Shown: piece by piece, positions 1 to 12,200 of the stretch | How the letters are laid out: the number at the start of each line of letters is the position of its first letter | How positions within the stretch are numbered: the first letter of the stretch is position 1 | Source of the DNA: Trematomus loennbergii | Taxonomy: Eukaryota > Chordata > Actinopteri > Perciformes > Nototheniidae | NCBI GenBank assembly: GCA_012861695.1 | Contig: JAAOOA010000442.1 | Span: 62,001-126,000, forward strand | DNA: 64,000 bases | Direction of reading: 5' to 3' | Position numbers and translations under genes: made by a program | The notes under the pieces: generated by a model | Seen by the model: only the letters and a program-made list of their open reading frames with translations | Databases searched by the model: none | What the model was told of the DNA's origin: nothing

Positions 1-2
1 TG

Positions 3-894
3 ATGACCTCTGAACTGGAGGAGACCAGTGCTCCTCAGAACCAGGATGAAGACGACAAGACCTCAGAGACGCTAGGTGTGTAAAAACTCTTTATTAAGTC
101 GGTTTGTATTCAAAGGTAAACGTTGGGGACTGGCTTCAGTAGAAGCTGCTGGGACTCCCAGCAGCTTCTACTGAAGCCTTCCGAGTAAATCGCCAGAACG
201 CCGACACCTCCTCATCTCCACCGCTCCCATGTTTTCTTTTGTTGCCATAAGTTATTCTCTCTCCGTTGGTGTGCTGGGTTAATGCTAATGCTAAAAATGC
301 TAATGCCAGCAAATAAAATGGCGTCTTCACAAAGCTTTTCCGAGTTTTACGGGCCGTGGTTTGCAATCCGCCCAGCCAATCAGAAATGGGAACCTTTTTC
401 TCCCATGAAAGTATCTGCTCTCTAGCAGGGACTAAAAAGGGGTGAAAAGGTTCTCATGAACTAAGTTCTAGTTCCGGATTTTTTTGGTGTGAACGCAACA
501 TTTCAAGAACTTTCGGAACTATACTGGGAAAAGTACTCCGGTGTGAAAGCGCCTATTGAGTATTTATCAGAAGGTCAAACTAATGTTTAACTTTATAAAC
601 GTCCTCTTATTTTTGCAGCTACAGCGCTGATAGACGAGCCGATTCCTGCTGACGGTCCCATGGAGGACGACTGCCCCAAAAACCTGACTCCTGACACACC
701 TGCCGGAGAACACACACACTGCAGGACGGCTGCAGGCGGAGGTGGAGGCTCTGAGCTACAGCATGACACCACAGGAACTTAATAACTGCTCCTCTCAGCA
801 GCTGGTCCAGATCCACGATCAGTTATCGGGCATGACGAGGAGCATCGTGGTCGAGCTGCAGACGCGAATCTGCGAAAAAGAAGACAAACGCTGA
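3..894 (+). CDS. 3' end of an unidentified acidic/coiled-coil protein gene (two exons)
   Basis: I do not recognise this protein. An open stretch at 3-75 ends at a donor (CTAG|GTGTGT). It joins in phase to an exon starting at 619 after TTTTTGCAG. The joined reading is acidic (ELEETSAPQNQDEDDK, then ALIDEPIPADGPMEDD). After about position 720 the plausible frame shifts to one reading LQAEVEALSYSM...QLVQIHDQLSGMTRSIVVELQ, helical and coiled-coil-like, with a TGA at 892-894. The shift falls at a short (AC)5 run near 708-717, so it is either an indel or a small unseen intron. An AATAAA follows at 1039-1044, which suits a terminal exon. The 5' part lies outside the window. Exon calls rest on splice signals and open frame only. 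Confidence 0.42.
132..178. repeat. Perfect 23-bp inverted repeat with 1-nt spacer
   Basis: Positions 132-154 are exactly the reverse complement of 156-178, with a single C at 155 between them. It lies in the intron of the preceding gene. It could be the fused ends of a foldback element or a hairpin artefact of assembly. Confidence 0.9.
375..556. mobile_element. Candidate miniature DNA transposon fragment
   Basis: The intron contains GTGTGAACGCAAC and an end-like GGTGTGAAAGCGCCT near 540-554, a terminal style I associate with non-autonomous teleost DNA transposons. No matching left terminus was found, so limits and class are uncertain. Confidence 0.25.
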
Positions 895-1038
895 CAGCAG
901 ATGTTGAAAAACACATAAAGACAGATGTATTTAAGCTTCAACAAGACTTGACGGATTTAACAAAGAAAGATTTTATGCTTTTAACTCTGAATGCCTTGTC
1001 TCATCACCTCGAATCTTCCTTACTTAAAGTGTTTTTTT

Positions 1039-1044
1039 AATAAA
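1039..1044 (+). terminator. Polyadenylation signal AATAAA
   Basis: AATAAA lies about 145 bases after the TGA at 892-894, at a sensible distance for a short 3' UTR of the upstream gene. Confidence 0.45.
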
Positions 1045-1538
1045 TGCTAGCAGCACTTTTTTAGTATTTGTAGATTGGGCTGTTGGATAGTTTATAAAAT
1101 GTTAGGAAGCACTCCAAGGGAAGCACAGTCACACTTTTTAAGCGTATTATTAATATTACTAGTGTCCACATGAATGGCTTCTTGCTCCTCTTAACTAATG
1201 TTTAAGTTGTGTACATATGCTACCCTCATTTACATCCATGGGCCTGTTTTTTAGGCTGTTTACAATTCAACCTATCGGTGCTCTTGTATATTTTGTAAAA
1301 TGTTCTGTAATTTCAGTTGAATGTCTTTTTGCAGTTTTAAAGTCTTGAAGCAAACTTTAGATGGTAGTAGACAGTCTGCACTTCTGTCTTTTTATTGAAG
1401 CATTTAAAACTCCAAATAAAGAACTTGTGATTTTAAGTTCAATAACATTAAGCTTTTTGTTTGATTTGAGAGAATGTTTATCTAAAGACCCCCAGACATA
1501 CGGACAGTCTTGGGGAGGGATATATATGTGTATATATA

Positions 1539-2014
1539 CAGGGGTGCACATAACTGGTACGCAGGTACGCATGCGCGGCAAACATCTGAAATGCGTACCG
1601 TCACTTGTCTCACTAAGCGCATTTGCGTACCGGCGGACTTGTGAAGCATTTCCAGAAGGCGCTTCGATCACTGGACGACAGAGCCAGTCGCCGTGCGCAC
1701 AGACGGGGCTGCTGTTAACGTCGGTGTGTACAACGGAATTGTGCCTCAACTTCTGGCGCGAGTTCCACGCGAGTGCTCCACTAGCGCTTCCCCACCCCTC
1801 CCGTTGACGTTCAATACCACACCCCCCACACCCCCCCCCTGTCGACATTCGCGAAACAGGGGCTGAAGTACACATAACCTTGCATGGGCAGCCCTGAGTA
1901 CCAAACATTGTCTCCTGGTACTCATTTGAGTAACTCAGTAAGAAAGTTATGTGCACCCATGTATGTATGTATGTAGCATATAGGGGTGCACATAACTTTC
2001 TTACTGAGTTACTC
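1539..2014. mobile_element. hAT-like miniature element with a second, head-to-head end
   Basis: The left end CAGGGGTGCACATAACT at 1539 matches in inverted form AGTTATGTGCACCC near 1943-1958, giving a roughly 420-bp element with hAT-style CAGGG termini. A further end follows: 1928-1958 and 1984-2014 are perfect 31-bp inverted copies separated by a 25-bp ATGT-rich spacer. Long open frames across this stretch on both strands have no recognisable domain and are not called as genes. Confidence 0.6.
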
Positions 2015-2100
2015 ATATATATATATATGAAATTGAAGGTGTTGGTTGGATCTAAAAACAGACATTTTCAACATTGATTTACCAATATATTAAACTTTAA

Positions 2101-2285
2101 AGGGGCCCTATTATGCTAACTTTCAGGTTTCATCGTTGTATTTTGTGCATCTACTGAGACATGTTTACATGCTTCTGGAGGGCTTGGGGATTTTAGCCTT
2201 TGCAGACCATTTACATGCACAAAAACCTATTTAGCACAGTACAGGAAAAGGGAAAACCTCCAAAAAGCATGATAATAGGGCCTCT
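2101..2285. mobile_element. TTAA-flanked miniature transposon (piggyBac type)
   Basis: The element begins AGGGGCCCTATTATGC and ends with the inverted counterpart GCATGATAATAGGGCCTCT. It is flanked on both sides by TTAA (2097-2100 and 2286-2289), the target duplication of piggyBac-superfamily elements. It is 185 bp with no coding capacity. Part of its interior is the inverse of sequence at 5690-5780, so the family recurs in this window. Confidence 0.7.
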
Positions 2286-2511
2286 TTAAAGAGTAAGGTT
2301 TATCATATTGCATTGACCGGTGTTTTGTTTAAGTGATATGATGTAGAAGTGCTCAAGAAGCATAACGAGATTCCTTTCTTAGTGATTTAAATACAACTGA
2401 TAGCGGACAAAATATTATTTGTTTTGTGTAAAAGTATAGTCCAATATTTAAACATGTTATGCTTTATGAGCCCAGTCGCCCAAAAAAACGTGAAATGGCG
2501 ACGTTGGTCGA

Positions 2512-2975
2512 CAGGGCAAAACGTAGTATATTTAAGCAATAGCTCACGACAGCCCGTGGTATATGGCCATTATATCACAGTTAAGGGGCGTGGTTCGGCC
2601 TGACGCGAAGCGGGCTATTTTTGACAAATAACCCTCAAGACGTGACATTGATACAATATTGTTGTCCTATTCATTTCTAATGACCAGTGTCCATGTCATG
2701 TGATCGCAAACTTTCCCAGTGAGAAAAGAAACATGGCGGACACCCGATTTATTTTTAGTGGAGAATCCTAAAGTGTTGATAGTTTGGCCGTTCTAATGCT
2801 TTTTTATTACATTTCTAGCGAGAAGTGTATATTGTACTTTTAGAATCTACGTAGTGGATGTGTAGTTTGATAGATATTACGAAGATTATTTGAGCTCCAT
2901 GTTTTTTTTTACAAAATATTGTATCCATGTCACGTCTTGAGAGGGTTATTTGTGAATATACTACGTTTTGCCCTG
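2512..2975. mobile_element. Non-autonomous DNA transposon with CAGGGCAAAACG termini
   Basis: CAGGGCAAAACGTAGTATATT at 2512 is mirrored by AATATACTACGTTTTGCCCTG ending at 2975. A second inverted pair lies inside (CAAATAACCCTCAAGACGTGAC near 2620 against GTCACGTCTTGAGAGGGTTATTTG near 2935). CAGGG ends suggest hAT, but I could not find a convincing 8-bp target duplication. Confidence 0.65.
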
Positions 2976-3284
2976 TGTTGGCTTTATAGTCAAATTAAGT
3001 AGGTATCTTCCAAGGATAGTTATATCCTAACCCCTTTTTTGCCTATTGGAGGGATACATCTCAGGAACATTTCCACTTGATTATACAATAAATCTGAATT
3101 ACAGTAAAAAAACATAGCATTTTGAAACTTGCTTTGTAATTAGCTAACAGAACCACACATATGCAGCCAATGGCACACAGTGTTACTTTAAAGGTTGGCT
3201 TTATAGTGAGGGAAAACTGAAATGCATGTTTGAGGTGGTGTTAGTCTGCAGGACATTATCTGAGAGGAATACAATTTAGAGGTA

Positions 3285-3800
3285 TTTATACTTTACTTGA
3301 GTATTTCAATGGTTTGATACTTTGTACTTCTACTCTACTATAATTCAGAGGTAAATTGTGTACTTTTACTCCACTACATGTATTAAACCTTTAGTTACTT
3401 TACAGATGTTGGATGAATTATGTGAAATATAATCAACATTTAAATCAGACTTTAGTTCCACCTGGAGTAAATCCACAAACTACCCTGCAGTATACAAAGT
3501 CATTAAAACTAGCTGCACCTTTACCAGCTTTGAGAACACTTTCATGATCAATCATTATAAAACATATCATATATATTATTCGAAATGGACCAATCACTAC
3601 TTTTACTGTCGCTACTTTAACTATATTTTGATGATAATACTTTTCTACTTTTACTTGAGTAACATTTTGAATGCAGGACTTTTCCTTGTAACAGAGTATT
3701 CCTACACTCTGGTACTTCTACTTTTACTTAAGTACAATAACTGAGTACTTCTACTTTTACTCAAGTACAAGATCTGGGTACTTCTCCCACCTCTGAACCA
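3285..3800. mobile_element. Dispersed repeat rich in TACTTNTACTTTTACT
   Basis: A 500-bp block of the type TTTACTTGAGTATTTC... and ...CTTCTACTTTTACTCAAGTAC. Segments recur at 16960-17215, 19990-20095 and, inverted, at 57875-58035. It is an interspersed repeat of unassigned class; the small open frame inside it is not a gene. Confidence 0.65.
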
Positions 3801-3835
3801 GAGTAACACATAGCTGTGTGGATAAAAGGGACATT

Positions 3836-4100
3836 TAAAGGTCACCTATTATGCAAAATCCACTTTCTCCTGTCTTTTCTACATCTCTGTGTAAGAGATT
3901 CCGAAAGATTCTGAAAGTTTCAGGAAAAAAGATTCTCTCTTTTTGTCCTGATCCATTTATATAAAAACCTGTCTGAAAACGAGCTGATCAGATTTTGGCC
4001 ACTTTATGATGTCATAACGATGTTTTGGCTTGTGTAACCATTAGCCAATCACCAACCAAGGTAACCCCCCCCCCCCCCCCCCTTATCACCTGAATCTCCT
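3836..4100. mobile_element. Left end of another TTAA-type miniature element
   Basis: TTTAAAGGTCACCTATTATGC at 3834 resembles the left ends at 2101, 23780 and 33671. No right terminus was found. A run of 18 C lies at 4065-4082. Confidence 0.4.
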
Positions 4101-4570
4101 CCTAGCACCATTGATCATGCTGCAATGATCTGTTTTGGTGTTTGGAGCCAAACACTTCAGAGACATGTTTTGTATATATCTGAGACCTATATATATTGAT
4201 GAAAACAGTATAATACCAACGCAGGACTGATAAAACAGGAATAAAATAGAATAAACAAAACTCCTGTATATAGTGTCTTTTCTCTCGGTTGAACCCCCCT
4301 GTGAGGACAGGTCTATAGGATCTCACTGAGCAGTCTGATCAGTGTGAGGGTCTTGGCTGACAGCCTGGAGCGTAATGGAGAGCAGTAATGATAATATAAT
4401 ACAATCTGACCGAAGGTGCCACTTTCTCCTTCCTCTGTTTCATCCTCTTTATGAGCGCCTGCTCTTTGCTCGGTGTGTTAGTAATTATCTGATTATTCCT
4501 GCAGAGCTGCCATGCCTGCGCTGCACTTCCACAGTTTTCCAGATAAAGTCAGACTCCGCGTGCAACTTAG

Positions 4571-4681
4571 CAGAAAGAGCTGCTGGAGCTGGAGGATGAC
4601 CAGGAGGAGAAACACTCAACAGACGCTCCAACAGACGGAGCTGCAGAAGGAGAGGACACAGAGCTGAGGAAACAATCTGAG
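4571..4681 (+). CDS. Isolated candidate coding exon, unidentified
   Basis: The 111-nt segment lies between an acceptor (AACTTAG|CAG) and a donor (CTGAG|GTGAGA) and is open throughout as 37 codons. It starts QKELLELEDDQEEKHSTD and is glutamate-rich, with a short coiled-coil flavour. Its acidic style resembles the exon at 3-75, but no shared domain is visible and no neighbouring exons were found. It could be a relic of a duplicated gene or a chance open segment. The downstream minisatellite begins exactly at its donor. Confidence 0.3.
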
Positions 4682-4895
4682 GTGAGACTGCAACACACAC
4701 TGATGTAAGACTGCAACCACACTGAGGTAAGACTGCAACACACACTGAGGTGAGACTGCAACATACACTGAGGTAAGACTGCAACACACACTGAGGTGAG
4801 ACTGCAACACACACTGAGGTAAGACTGCAACACACACTGAGGTAAGACGAGACTGCAACCCACTGAGGTAAGACTGCAACACACACTGCAACACA
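4682..4895 (+). repeat. 23-bp minisatellite repeating a splice-donor-like motif
   Basis: About nine copies of a 23-bp unit of the form GTAAGACTGCAACACACACTGAG, with units alternating GTAAGA and GTGAGA. Each unit junction reads CTGAG|GTAAGA, a near-consensus 5' splice site, and the first unit starts at the donor of the candidate exon at 4571-4681. Confidence 0.85.
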
Positions 4896-4912
4896 GCGAT
4901 GCAGTGTGTGTC

Positions 4913-4957
4913 ATATCTATCTATCTATCAATCTATCTATCTATCTATCTATCTATA
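4913..4957. repeat. (ATCT)n microsatellite
   Basis: About eleven tetranucleotide copies with one interruption (ATCA). From here to 5690 I see only AT-rich unique sequence. Confidence 0.9.
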
Positions 4958-5689
4958 ATCTTCAGATCATTTTTTTGAGTGGGTTAGCAGTTTCCAAAAA
5001 TCATGTTGATTGTAATACACATATTACAGAAGTGTGTTATAAAACTACTACACGTAGGGGCTTATTTTTATTTTTTTTCAACAAGTGAGTACATTTCCTT
5101 TTGGCTATCAATATGTGTTGTAAATTCAATTCCAATCAGAGAGCATGAGGAATAAAAAATATATATCTATCGGTATATTTGAGATAAATGAAAGTCTTGT
5201 TATGCCTTTTTATTGCTTCATTTACATTTTCTGAATATGCAAACTGAAAACAAGCAAAATTGCTCTAAAGTTGTTCAAATGTGCTCCTCACTACCGCAGA
5301 CTTCTACAGTATTTTACTACAATACGATACTTCATCCGTGATCTGTGTTTTGCAGAGCAGGCATTTTCACCACAAGCAAGCCAACACTGCACTGAAAGAC
5401 AGAAAAATCAATGTTAAGGATAAAGGGTCTTATTTATTACAGCATTAGTGGAACAAGTTCTAAATCTGTCTGAAAGAACTCGCTATTACACTAAAAAGCT
5501 GTATCTTATAAAGCGTGCATTCATCGGCTGCGTCTCTTCCACTCAGGTGTTTGTGAATGATTTCTTCTGAGAAAACACACATCACAACCGTGGTAGAGAT
5601 ACATTTAATTAGACGTGTGAATGTGGGAGTTTATACACAAGTCGTATCAGATCTTTAGAGAAAATATATATTTGAAACCTGCAGAAAAA

Positions 5690-6048
5690 CATTATGTGGC
5701 CTTAATATGCTTTTTGGTTTTCCTCCTGTAGTGTGTTATACAAGTTTTTGTGCATGTAAATGGTCTGCAAAGGATAAAATCCCTGTCTCTCCCACACACA
5801 CACCCCCCTGCCTGAAACGCCTCCATTGGACTCCTTTGTTTACTTCCTGAACATAGTGACATCACTATTTAACCACCCGTGCTTCTATTGCGGGGCGGGA
5901 CATCTCTAAGCGGTTGACCAATCACAACAAGCCTGCCAGCTAACCAATCAGAGCAGATTGGGCTCTGGTTTCCGACAGAGGGTGAAAAGAGGTGCTATGA
6001 GAAAAGTAAGAGCTTTTTGAACATTAAAGCATGGAGACATGTCACAGG
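5690..6048. mobile_element. Miniature-element fragment preceding the 57-bp array
   Basis: The stretch TTTGTGCATGTAAATGGTCTGC is the inverse of sequence inside the TTAA element at 2101-2285. Positions 5825-5910 (TTGGACTCCTTTGTTTACTTCC...GGGCGGGACATCTCTAAGCG) match 50945-51061. It is therefore a dispersed miniature transposon, and its 3' part runs without a break into the tandem array. Confidence 0.55.
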
Positions 6049-9000
6049 AGAGACACTACATACTGATATATACACCTGAACATCATCAGAGAGGACTCTT
6101 TAAAGTAAGACACTACTACTGATATACACCTGAACATCAGCAGGAGAGGACTCTTTAAAGTAGAGACACTACATACTGATATACACCTGAACATCACAGA
6201 GAGGACTCTTTAAAGTAGATACACTATATACTGATATACACCTGAACATCAGCAGGAGAGGACTCTTTAAAGTAGAGACACTACATACTGATATACACCT
6301 GAACATCAGCAGGAGAGGACTCTTTAAAGTAGAGACACTAAATACTGATATGACCTGAACATCAGCAGGAGAGAACTCTTTAAAGTAGAGACACTACATA
6401 CTGATATACACCTGAACATCAGCAGGAGAGGACTCTTTAAAGTAGAGACACTACATACTGATATACACCTGAACATCAGCAGGAAGAACTCTTTAAAGTA
6501 GAGACACTACATACTGATATACACTGAACATCAGCAGGAGAGGACTCTTTAAAGTAGAGACACTACACACTGATATACACCTGAACATCAGCAGGAGAGG
6601 ACTCTTTAAAGTAGAGACACTACATACTGATATACACCTGAACATCAGCAGGAGAGGACTCTTTAAAGTAGAGACACTAAATACTGATATACACCTGAAC
6701 ATCAGCAGGAGAGGACTCTTTAAAGTAGAGACACTACATACTGATATACACCTGAACATCAGCAGGAGAGGACTCTTTAAAGTAGAGACACTACATACTG
6801 ATATACACCTGAACATCAGCAGGAGAGGACTCTTTAAAGTAGAGACACTACATACTGATATACACCTGAACATCAGCAGGAGAGGACTCTTTAAAGTAGA
6901 TACACTATATACTGATATACACCTGAACATCAGCAGGAGAGAACTCTTTAAGTAGAGACACTACATACTGATATACACCTGAACATCAGCAGGAGAGGAC
7001 TCTTTAAAGTAGAGACACTACATACTGATATACACCTGAACATCAGCAGGAGAGACTCTTTAAAGTAGAGACACTACCTACTGATATACACCTGACATCA
7101 GCAGGAGAGGACTCTTTAAAGTAGAGACACTACATACTGATATACACCTGACATCAGCAGGAGAGGACTCTTTAAAGTAGAGACACTACATACTGATATA
7201 CACCTGAACATCAGCAGGAGAGGACTCTTTAAAGTAAAGACACTACATACTGATATACACCTGAACATCAGCAGGAGAGGACTCTTTAAAGTAGAGACAC
7301 TAAATACTGATATGAACCTGAACATCAGCAGGAGGAACTCTTTAAAGTAGAGACACTACATACTGATATACACCTGAACATCAGCAGGAGAGGACTCTTT
7401 AAAGTAGAGACACTACATACTGATATACACCTGAACATCAGCAGGAGAGGACTCTTTAAAGTAGAGACACTACATACTGATATACAATACCCTGAACATC
7501 AGCAGGAGAGGTCTTTAAAGTAGATACACTATATACTGATATACACCTGAACATCAGCAGGAGAAACTCTTTAAAGTAGAGACACTACATACTGATATAC
7601 ACCTGAACATCAGCAGGAGAGACTCTTTAAAGTAGAGACACTACATACTGATATACACCTGAACACAGCAGAGAGAACTCTTTAAAGTAGAGACACTACC
7701 TACTGATATACACCTGAACATCAGCAGAGAGGACTCTTTAAGTAGAGACACTACATACTGATATACACCTGAACATCAGCAGGAGAGGACTCTTTAAAGT
7801 AGAGACACTACATACTGATATACACCTGAACATCAGCAGGAGAGGACTCTTTAAAGTAGAGACACTACATACTGATATACCCTGAACATCAGCAGGAGAG
7901 GACTCTTTAAAGTAGAGACACTAATACTGATATGAACCTGAACATCAGCAGGAGAGAACTCTTTAAAGTAGAGACACTACATACTGATATACACCTGAAC
8001 ATCAGCAGGAGAGAACTCTTTAAAGTAGAGACACTACATACTGATATACACCTGAACATCAGCAGGAGAGGACTCTTTAAAGTAGAGACACTACACACTG
8101 ATATACACCTGAACATCAGCAGGAGAGGACTCTTTAAAGTAGAGACACTACATACTGATATACACCTGAACATCAGCAGGAGAGGACTCTTTAAAGTAGA
8201 GACACTAATACTGATATACACCTGAACATCAGCAGGAGAGGACTCTTTAAAGTAGAGACACTACATACTGATATACACCTGAACATCAGCAGGAGAGGAC
8301 TCTTTAAAGTAGAGACACTACATACTGATATACACCTGAACATCAGCAGAGAGGACTCTTTAAAGTAGAGACACTACATACTGATATACACCTGAACATC
8401 AGCAGGAGAGGACTCTTTAAAGTAGATACACTATATACTGATATACACCTGAACATCAGCAGGAGAGAACTCTTTAAAGTAGAGACACTACATACTGATA
8501 TACACCTGAACATCAGCAGGAGAGGACTCTTTAAAGTAGAGACACTACATACTGATATACACCTGAACATCAGCAGGAGAGACTCTTTAAGTAGAGACAC
8601 TACCTACTGATATACACCTGAACATCAGCAGAGAGGACTCTTTAAAGTAGAGACACTACTATACTGATATACACCTGAACATCAGCAGGAGAGGACTCTT
8701 TAAAGTAGAGACACTACATACTGATATACACCTGAACATCAGCAGGAGAGGACTCTTTAAAGTAGAGACACACTACCTACTGATATACACCTGAACATCA
8801 GCAGGAGAGGACTCTTTAAAGTAGAGACACTACATACTGATATACACCTGAACATCAGCAGAGGACTCTTTAAAGTAGAGACACTACATACTGATATACA
8901 CCTGAACATCAGCAGGAGAGGACTCTTTAAAGTAGAGACACTACATACTGATATACACCTGAACATCAGCAGGAGAGGACTCTTTAAAGTATAGACACTA

Positions 9001-9085
9001 CATACTGATATGAACCTGAACATCAGCAGGAGAGGACTCTTTAAGTAGAACACTACATACTGATATGACCTGAACATCAGCAGAG
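6049..9085. repeat. 57-bp minisatellite, about 53 copies
   Basis: A 57-bp unit containing ACACTACATACTGATATACA and CATCAGCAGGAGAGGACTCT is repeated over 3.0 kb. Copies differ by substitutions and 1-3-nt indels. Because 57 is 19 codons, indel-free runs stay open on both strands, which explains the repetitive open frames here; these are not genes. The array ends about 165 bp before the collagen start codon. Confidence 0.97.
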
Positions 9086-9250
9086 TGGGGCAACACAAAA
9101 CAGTGACTTGAGAACAGGAGAACATGAGAACATTATGGATGGAGCTGGCAGGGCTTGAGAGGACATGGTGTCAGGACTCAGTGAGGATATGTCCGTGTGT
9201 GTGAAGTTTCATATTTTTCACATCTGCTTGTTGTTGCAGGAATAGAAGCG

Positions 9251-12200
9251 ATGCTGACTCAGCTGGTTTTAGCTGCCTTGCTCAGTGGCCTCCAGCCAGC
9301 TGCTGCCTCCATCACAACCAGTGAGTGAAACATGTGCATGATCACATATTTCCAGTGTATAAACAAAGGAGTACTGACAGAGCAGTCACATGATAACGCA
9401 CATTGTCAAATTGTATCAGTCTTAGGTTTATTATTTTTTAAATGTGTGCTGTAGGGTTACTGTCTAACAGAGACAGCAGGGGGTCCGCTCCAAAATGCCA
9501 AATCTTCATTTCTCCTCCACCTCCTCCACCGGTGTTTCCTACAGTCAAACGACAAGAAGAGCTGATGGTGACGACACACACACACACACATGCACGCACG
9601 CACGCACGCACGCACACACGCACACACACACACACAGACACACACACAATTGCATTGTCTGAATAAGGGTGTGTCTCTCTCTCTTCAGGTAGATATAACA
9701 GAACTCATCACAGGACCAAAAGGAGCCAAGGTAGGACAGACCTCAGTTATAATACCACAAAACAAGAAATGTGTTATTTAACCAACTGCATGTGTCATTT
9801 GAAGTAGAAGGCTGTCCTTTTTTCTTTACTCCTTTACTGTTATATTTCACATAATGACACTTTAATGGTGTTTATGTTTGAAGGGCTGCAGAGGACCCAG
9901 AGGACGGAAGGTACAGTGAAACACACTCAGAACCACAAACACAAATGATTGTGAAACTGTGGAAACATGAAGCTCTTCCTCTGATATACACGACTTTGTG
10001 TGTTTTAGGGTCCACCTGGTGTGAGGGGTCCAGAGGCAGAACATGGAGTACAAGGAGCCATGGGTCAGCCGGGTCCAAAGGTCACAGAAATAACATCAAT
10101 GTCTTTCAAACTGTCCTCTGTCATGCGCTTATATACTGTACAGTGTTCTCGCATCTAAAATCTCAAATATGTGATGTAACCTCTGTTTTAAAAACGTTAT
10201 TGGCCTGGGAGGCATGTCTAGGGATCCAGATAATCTGCATGGTTTTACGAAGTTCCTTATAGAAAATATCTGCGAAAACAGGTAGGGGTAAATCGTTTTA
10301 TTTTTGGTCAAATTGTATATTAATGCAAGCAGCACCTTATGCTTATCACATTAGAACATTGGGGCAGTGTGGTGACCAAAAGACAATTTATTTTACTCTA
10401 ACTTTTTCTTAACAAAGTGGCTTAATGTCACAACATCAAAGGATCCATCCTTGACAAATCTGATAATAAAGTCCTCCACATCTTTTGACACCATTCTGAT
10501 CATATTGAGGACTGTTGCAAAATACTGTATATTTATTTAGTTGACTTTCCTTTATGATTGTTATGTTGTGTTTCCACAGGGAGAGAAGGGTAACAGAGGC
10601 TGGAGAGGTCTGTACGGAGACATAGGAACTCCTGGGATGATAAAGGTACCGTCACTCAGCTCCTGACTCATAAACATTGATCATATGCCGCCTGTTTTAA
10701 TTATATCACATGACGTTATGCAAACTAAGGCAAGATTCGGTATTGACTGGACCTATTATCTGTATGTATAAGATGTTACCGTACACACGTTAAGACACTG
10801 AAATGAATTTTAGATTGCCAAATGGACCCTTTACCTGGTGCATATCGCTTCATCAAATCAGTTGACTTATAACTGCATTCAAAAGGCATGCCAAACCTAC
10901 ATACATCTAGGCAAGGCAAGGCAAGGCAATATTATTTATAGCACCTTTCAACACAAAGTGCTTTACAAAAAATGAAAGACATTAAGAAAATGGCATTTAA
11001 AATCAGTCATTAAAAAACACATCTACATAAAAATGCTTTTAAAACATTATTTTAAAGCAAGTCACCATGGGTAACCTCTGCTGTGAGGAGCAGACGAAAT
11101 ACACCTGAGTGCATTCTGATATGCAATATAATGTTTGTGGTAAAAATGATTAATATTAGTATTTATATTCACAGGGCAGTAAGGGGGGTAAAGGATTCAG
11201 GGTAAGTGACAGTTTTACAGCGTGTCTTTTTTCTGTTATTTTATTAAATAAGTAAACAGCACTTCAATTATTGTTATACTATGTGACTTTTTTATTTATT
11301 TATTATTCACAAGTGATTCTTTGACCCTTTGTCTCTTTCATTTTTTATGTTCATTTGGAAAGTTCTTTAAATTCCCTGATTGTCAAAATGAGCAATAATA
11401 CATTTGTTTTTCTTAGCTTTACCTTGTTTTATGGACTTTAAACACATTTTAATTTTTTACATTTGTTATATTTTTATGTATTTGTACTGCTATGTTTGTC
11501 ATTTTCTTTTTCTTAGCGACTGCGGATGGAAAGTAGCTCAAAGCTAAATCCGGCATATTTACACTTGGCACATTTCATGTTTTAAGTGTTCATTAATGTG
11601 CAATGTCCCTGCCAAATAAATGGATAAATAAACATTTAGTGGCATTTCTTGAGAAAACCACTTATTTCATGATTCATTTCTCATCATCTTAATTGCTCTC
11701 CATCAGGGTGAGAAAGGTGTGAGAGCAAAAAGAGGACCCGCTGGAGAGATGGTGAGGAAAACCTCTCTTTTATTTGCTGCTGCTGAAAATTGTGACGTCA
11801 ATAAATGAATTCATAAACATTTGGATGACTTCCTCTTCAGGGTGAGCCAGGCCGCCCTGCAGCGTCAGGAGAGAAGGTAGGAGAAACATAAACTACATAC
11901 AATCCCAAATGTATAAAGAAAGTGTAATTCGACAGTATGAAGAAGTTGACTTGTGATTGTGTTCTGGTTTTATGTTTCAGTATTTGTAAGCAACTGTGAC
12001 TGAAAGAATATCGCTTTTATTTGACTTTTTTATGGTTATTTCATTTTTATTTAAGAAGGGGCAGATCAATAAGATGTTCTTCTCCCTGCTCCTTTCCACC
12101 ATGCGCTATAAAAAAAATAAAAAAACAGTATGACATGTTTTGTTTTAAAATAACTGCCATGTGTGGAATAAACAAATACATACATGAGTCCAGCTGTGAA

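Noticed and set aside
1357..2016. A 219-codon minus-strand frame and a 148-codon plus-strand frame
   Set aside because: They overlap each other and a hAT-like element with its inverted ends, and show no domain or splice context.
6493..9125. Repetitive open frames on both strands of the 57-bp array (19-residue units such as MFRCISVCSVSTLKSPLLL)
   Set aside because: 57 is 19 codons, so any indel-free run stays open in several frames. Copies with 1-2-nt indels break them, and there is no start context or domain.
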